A stretch of DNA of 7,174 nucleotides, from positions 1 through 7,174 of the forward strand of contig JAFBAJ010000233.1 of the NCBI GenBank assembly GCA_019247865.1. The letters run 5' to 3'. Source of the DNA: Acidobacteriota bacterium. GTDB lineage: Bacteria; Acidobacteriota; Blastocatellia; Pyrinomonadales; Pyrinomonadaceae. The translations under genes and the position numbers were made by a program. Numbering within the stretch: the first letter of the stretch is position 1; each line of letters starts with the position of its first letter. The notes below the pieces were generated by a model. That model had not been told where the DNA came from, made no database searches, and saw nothing but the letters and a program-made list of their open reading frames with translations. Positions 5,522 to 7,174 of this stretch are shown here, in pieces.

Positions 5522-5773
5522 ATGAAAAAACAATCCGCCCGCTTGCTCCTCTTCGTGCTCTTCTCGATGCTCCTCGGCAGCAGCGTTATGGCTTCGCGCA
5601 CACAGAGTTGTCGGGACTCCTGTTCCCAGAGACAGACTGCGAGTTTGCAGCGCTGTGAGCGCCTGTCCGGCGATGCCAAGACCAATTGCCAGAACACGGT
5701 CAACGAACAGTACAACAAGTGCGTTGAGGCCTGCGACAATGGAAAAGGCGGCGGCAGCTCGAAAAATCCGTAA
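5522..5773 (+). CDS. Small secreted peptide with six symmetrically spaced cysteines
   Basis: This is an 83-residue precursor. AGAAAGGA (5506-5513) lies 8 bases before the ATG. A signal peptide is clear: KKQ, Arg7, a hydrophobic core LLLFVLFSMLL, and a likely cleavage after Ala24 (SVMA then SRT). The mature part of about 59 residues has cysteines at 30, 34, 45, 56, 67 and 71, spaced C-x3-C-x10-C-x10-C-x10-C-x3-C. Between them the sequence is polar and helix-favouring, with a turn-like LSGDAKT in the middle. The tail is Gly/Ser-rich (GKGGGSSKNP). The pattern would suit an antiparallel helical hairpin with three disulfide rungs (30-71, 34-67, 45-56). I recognise no family. It lies 165 bases upstream of the TonB-dependent receptor gene; a functional link is unproven. 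Confidence 0.78.
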   Translation: MKKQSARLLLFVLFSMLLGSSVMASRTQSCRDSCSQRQTASLQRCERLSGDAKTNCQNTVNEQYNKCVEACDNGKGGGSSKNP

Positions 5774-5938
5774 GAGCGAGGCCGCGGTTTTGTCGATGGT
5801 CCCTGACTTGAAATTTTCTTCCACTTCTTGAATCACGCGGCTGATGGCAGCCCGCCGGGTTGTCTCTACTTTAAGCTTGAGCGGGACGCGCCCCAGTGTG
5901 TGTGGCGGCTCTCCCAAATTGCACATGGAGGAAACGAG

Positions 5939-7174
5939 ATGAATTCGCAAACAGCTCCCTTCTCACGAGCGGCACGCTGCTTCCTGTTGTCAGCGCTGGC
6001 TTTTCTGACACTGTATTTTGCGACCCCGCAGGCGAAAGCCCAGGACACTGTGACCGGCGCGTTCGAAGGCACGGTCCGAAACGATCAGGGCGCGCCCATC
6101 GCCGGAGCTTCCATCCAGTTCATCAACCAGTTGACCGGAGTGCCGATTGCCAGACGGTCTGATGCGGAGGGCCGTTTTTATCAGGGGCTGCTTCCTCCGG
6201 GGGTGTATACCATTCGTGTTTCCGCACAGGGCTATCGAACGCAGGAGGTGGAGCTGCGGCTCGTCGCGACGCTCAAGAATCAGGTCGTGCCAGTGCCGGT
6301 GATACTGTCGCCGGAGACGACCGCTGTGACGACGCCGACGCCGACGCCGACCGGCTCGCCTGTGCCGACAGCTTCGCCCACGCAGAGCCCTGCCGCGACG
6401 CAGGCGAACGCCGGGAACGTCGCTCCTGAATCACCAAACATCCTGTCAGAGATCAACACCACGGACGCGCGGCGCGGCGGGGCTTTTACCGACGAAGAGG
6501 TCTCAACCTTGCCGCTCGGGAGCAAGACTCTGACGCGCACTTTTGACGACCTGGCGCTCCTGCTGCCGGGCGTGGCAGCGCCGCCGCAAACCGTCGGCAA
6601 CGGCACGGGGCCGGGCATCGGCGCAGGCGTCGGCACCTCCGGGCAGTTCGCCGTCAACGGCCTCCGCTCGCGTGCCAACAATTTCACAGTTGACGGTTCG
6701 GACAACAACGACGAGGACATCGGCGTGCGGCGGCAGGGCTTCTTCGCGCTCGTCCCGCAGCCGGTCGAATCCATACAGGAGTTTCAGGTCATCACGCTGC
6801 TCGCGCCGGCGCAGTTCGGACGAAACATCGGCGCGCAGGTCAACGCCGTCTCGAAGTCCGGCGGCAATGCCATGCACGGGACGATCTTCGGCTTCTTCAA
6901 TTCCAGTCAGTTGAATGCGCCCAATGCTTTCGACTCGACCGGCGGCAGCGCCGCGGCAACTCCGTTGAAGGTTGGCAGTCAGAGTGTGATTAGCTGCACG
7001 ACCAACGCCAATTGTCTGGCCGGGATCGGCGCTCCGATCACGACACGCAACCCAAGCAGCAGTACGGAAGATTCCTTCACGCTGGGGCAGGGCGGTTTTG
7101 TGCTCGGCGGGCCGCTCGTGCCCAATAGGATGTTCTACTTTATTTCGGCCGAAGGGCAGAACCTCAACGCGAAC
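5939..7174 (+). CDS. TonB-dependent receptor, Oar-like, with carboxypeptidase-regulatory-like domain (3' end outside window)
   Basis: The first 412 residues are present and the frame is still open at the right edge. GGAGGA (5927-5932), 6 bases before the ATG, and a signal peptide (hydrophobic LLSALAFLTLYF, cleavage near AKA then QD at 34/35) fix the start. Residues 37-122 form a carboxypeptidase-regulatory-like beta sandwich (FEGTVRNDQGAPIAGASI, DAEGRF, LPPGVYTIRVSAQGY). A Thr/Pro/Ser linker with PTPTPT follows (about 124-165). The plug domain covers about 185-306 (TFDDLALLLPGV, QFAVNGLRSRANNFTVDG, VESIQEFQV, QFGRNIGAQVNAVSKSGGN), then the barrel begins (HGTIFGFF, GPLVPNRMFYFISAEGQ). The protein sits in the outer membrane. 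Oar-like receptors import or secrete large or unknown substrates using TonB energy; the ligand here is unknown. The insert with Cys353 and Cys359 (CTTNANC) in an early barrel loop could form a disulfide. Confidence 0.92.
   Translation, partial: MNSQTAPFSRAARCFLLSALAFLTLYFATPQAKAQDTVTGAFEGTVRNDQGAPIAGASIQFINQLTGVPIARRSDAEGRFYQGLLPPGVYTIRVSAQGYRTQEVELRLVATLKNQVVPVPVILSPETTAVTTPTPTPTGSPVPTASPTQSPAATQANAGNVAPESPNILSEINTTDARRGGAFTDEEVSTLPLGSKTLTRTFDDLALLLPGVAAPPQTVGNGTGPGIGAGVGTSGQFAVNGLRSRANNFTVDGSDNNDEDIGVRRQGFFALVPQPVESIQEFQVITLLAPAQFGRNIGAQVNAVSKSGGNAMHGTIFGFFNSSQLNAPNAFDSTGGSAAATPLKVGSQSVISCTTNANCLAGIGAPITTRNPSSSTEDSFTLGQGGFVLGGPLVPNRMFYFISAEGQNLNAN
6331..6351 (+). repeat. GACGCC hexamer repeat encoding the Thr/Pro linker
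   Basis: Three full GACGCC units plus a partial one encode the TPTPTP part of the receptor linker between the regulatory-like domain and the plug. The in-frame hexamer can gain or lose units without shifting the frame, so the linker length may vary between strains. Confidence 0.5.

Noticed and set aside
5267..5950. - strand 227-codon open frame across the cysteine-rich gene
   Set aside because: It runs antisense to a gene with a good ribosome binding site, signal peptide and ordered cysteines. Only one segment looks protein-like, and that is reported separately with low interest.
5896..6162. + strand 88-codon open frame over the receptor start
   Set aside because: The frame starting at 5939 has a strong Shine-Dalgarno, a signal peptide and clear receptor domains; this frame is its shadow.

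Overview
The window is GC-rich, and every convincing gene reads on the + strand. The gene content suggests an Acidobacteriota-type bacterium, possibly Blastocatellia. The clues are an Oar-like TonB-dependent receptor with an N-terminal carboxypeptidase-regulatory-like domain, a small secreted protein with a G-x-x-LGMT...EFLDGKL pattern, and short palindromic repeats placed right behind stop codons. This placement is inference from family resemblance; no rRNA or other phylogenetic marker is present.

Layout. Positions 2-769 hold the C-terminal part of an S41-family peptidase, cut by the left edge. Its catalytic Ser is kept, but Cys stands where the catalytic Lys is expected. After a strong intercistronic hairpin (790-822), positions 854-1432 encode a 192-residue secreted protein of unknown function. 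Positions 1433-2103 hold no gene: a TACACCC-type inverted repeat, a good sigma70-like promoter (1517-1546), a terminator-like hairpin with seven T's (1576-1619), and then a highly structured leader running to the next start codon. Positions 2104-5142 encode a 1012-residue RNase E/G-family ribonuclease. Its S1 domain is split by an insertion of roughly 530 residues of alternating acidic, Lys/Ala-rich and Arg-rich low-complexity sequence. Positions 5143-5521 are intergenic, with a GCAAAGACGCAAAG-type palindrome, a candidate promoter and a small dyad. Positions 5522-5773 encode a small secreted peptide whose six cysteines have a mirror-symmetric spacing (3-10-10-10-3). From 5939 to the right edge runs the first 412 residues of a TonB-dependent receptor: signal peptide, regulatory-like domain, Thr/Pro linker, plug and the start of the barrel.

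The genes do not form an obvious single pathway. The best candidates for something undescribed are: the ribonuclease with its scaffold-like disordered region inside the S1 domain, preceded by a long multi-hairpin leader that could mediate autoregulation or encode a short RNA; the symmetric six-cysteine peptide; and two unrelated palindromic repeats that both follow a stop codon in the same TAAAAAAAYAG context. No CRISPR array, tRNA, rRNA or intact mobile element was seen.
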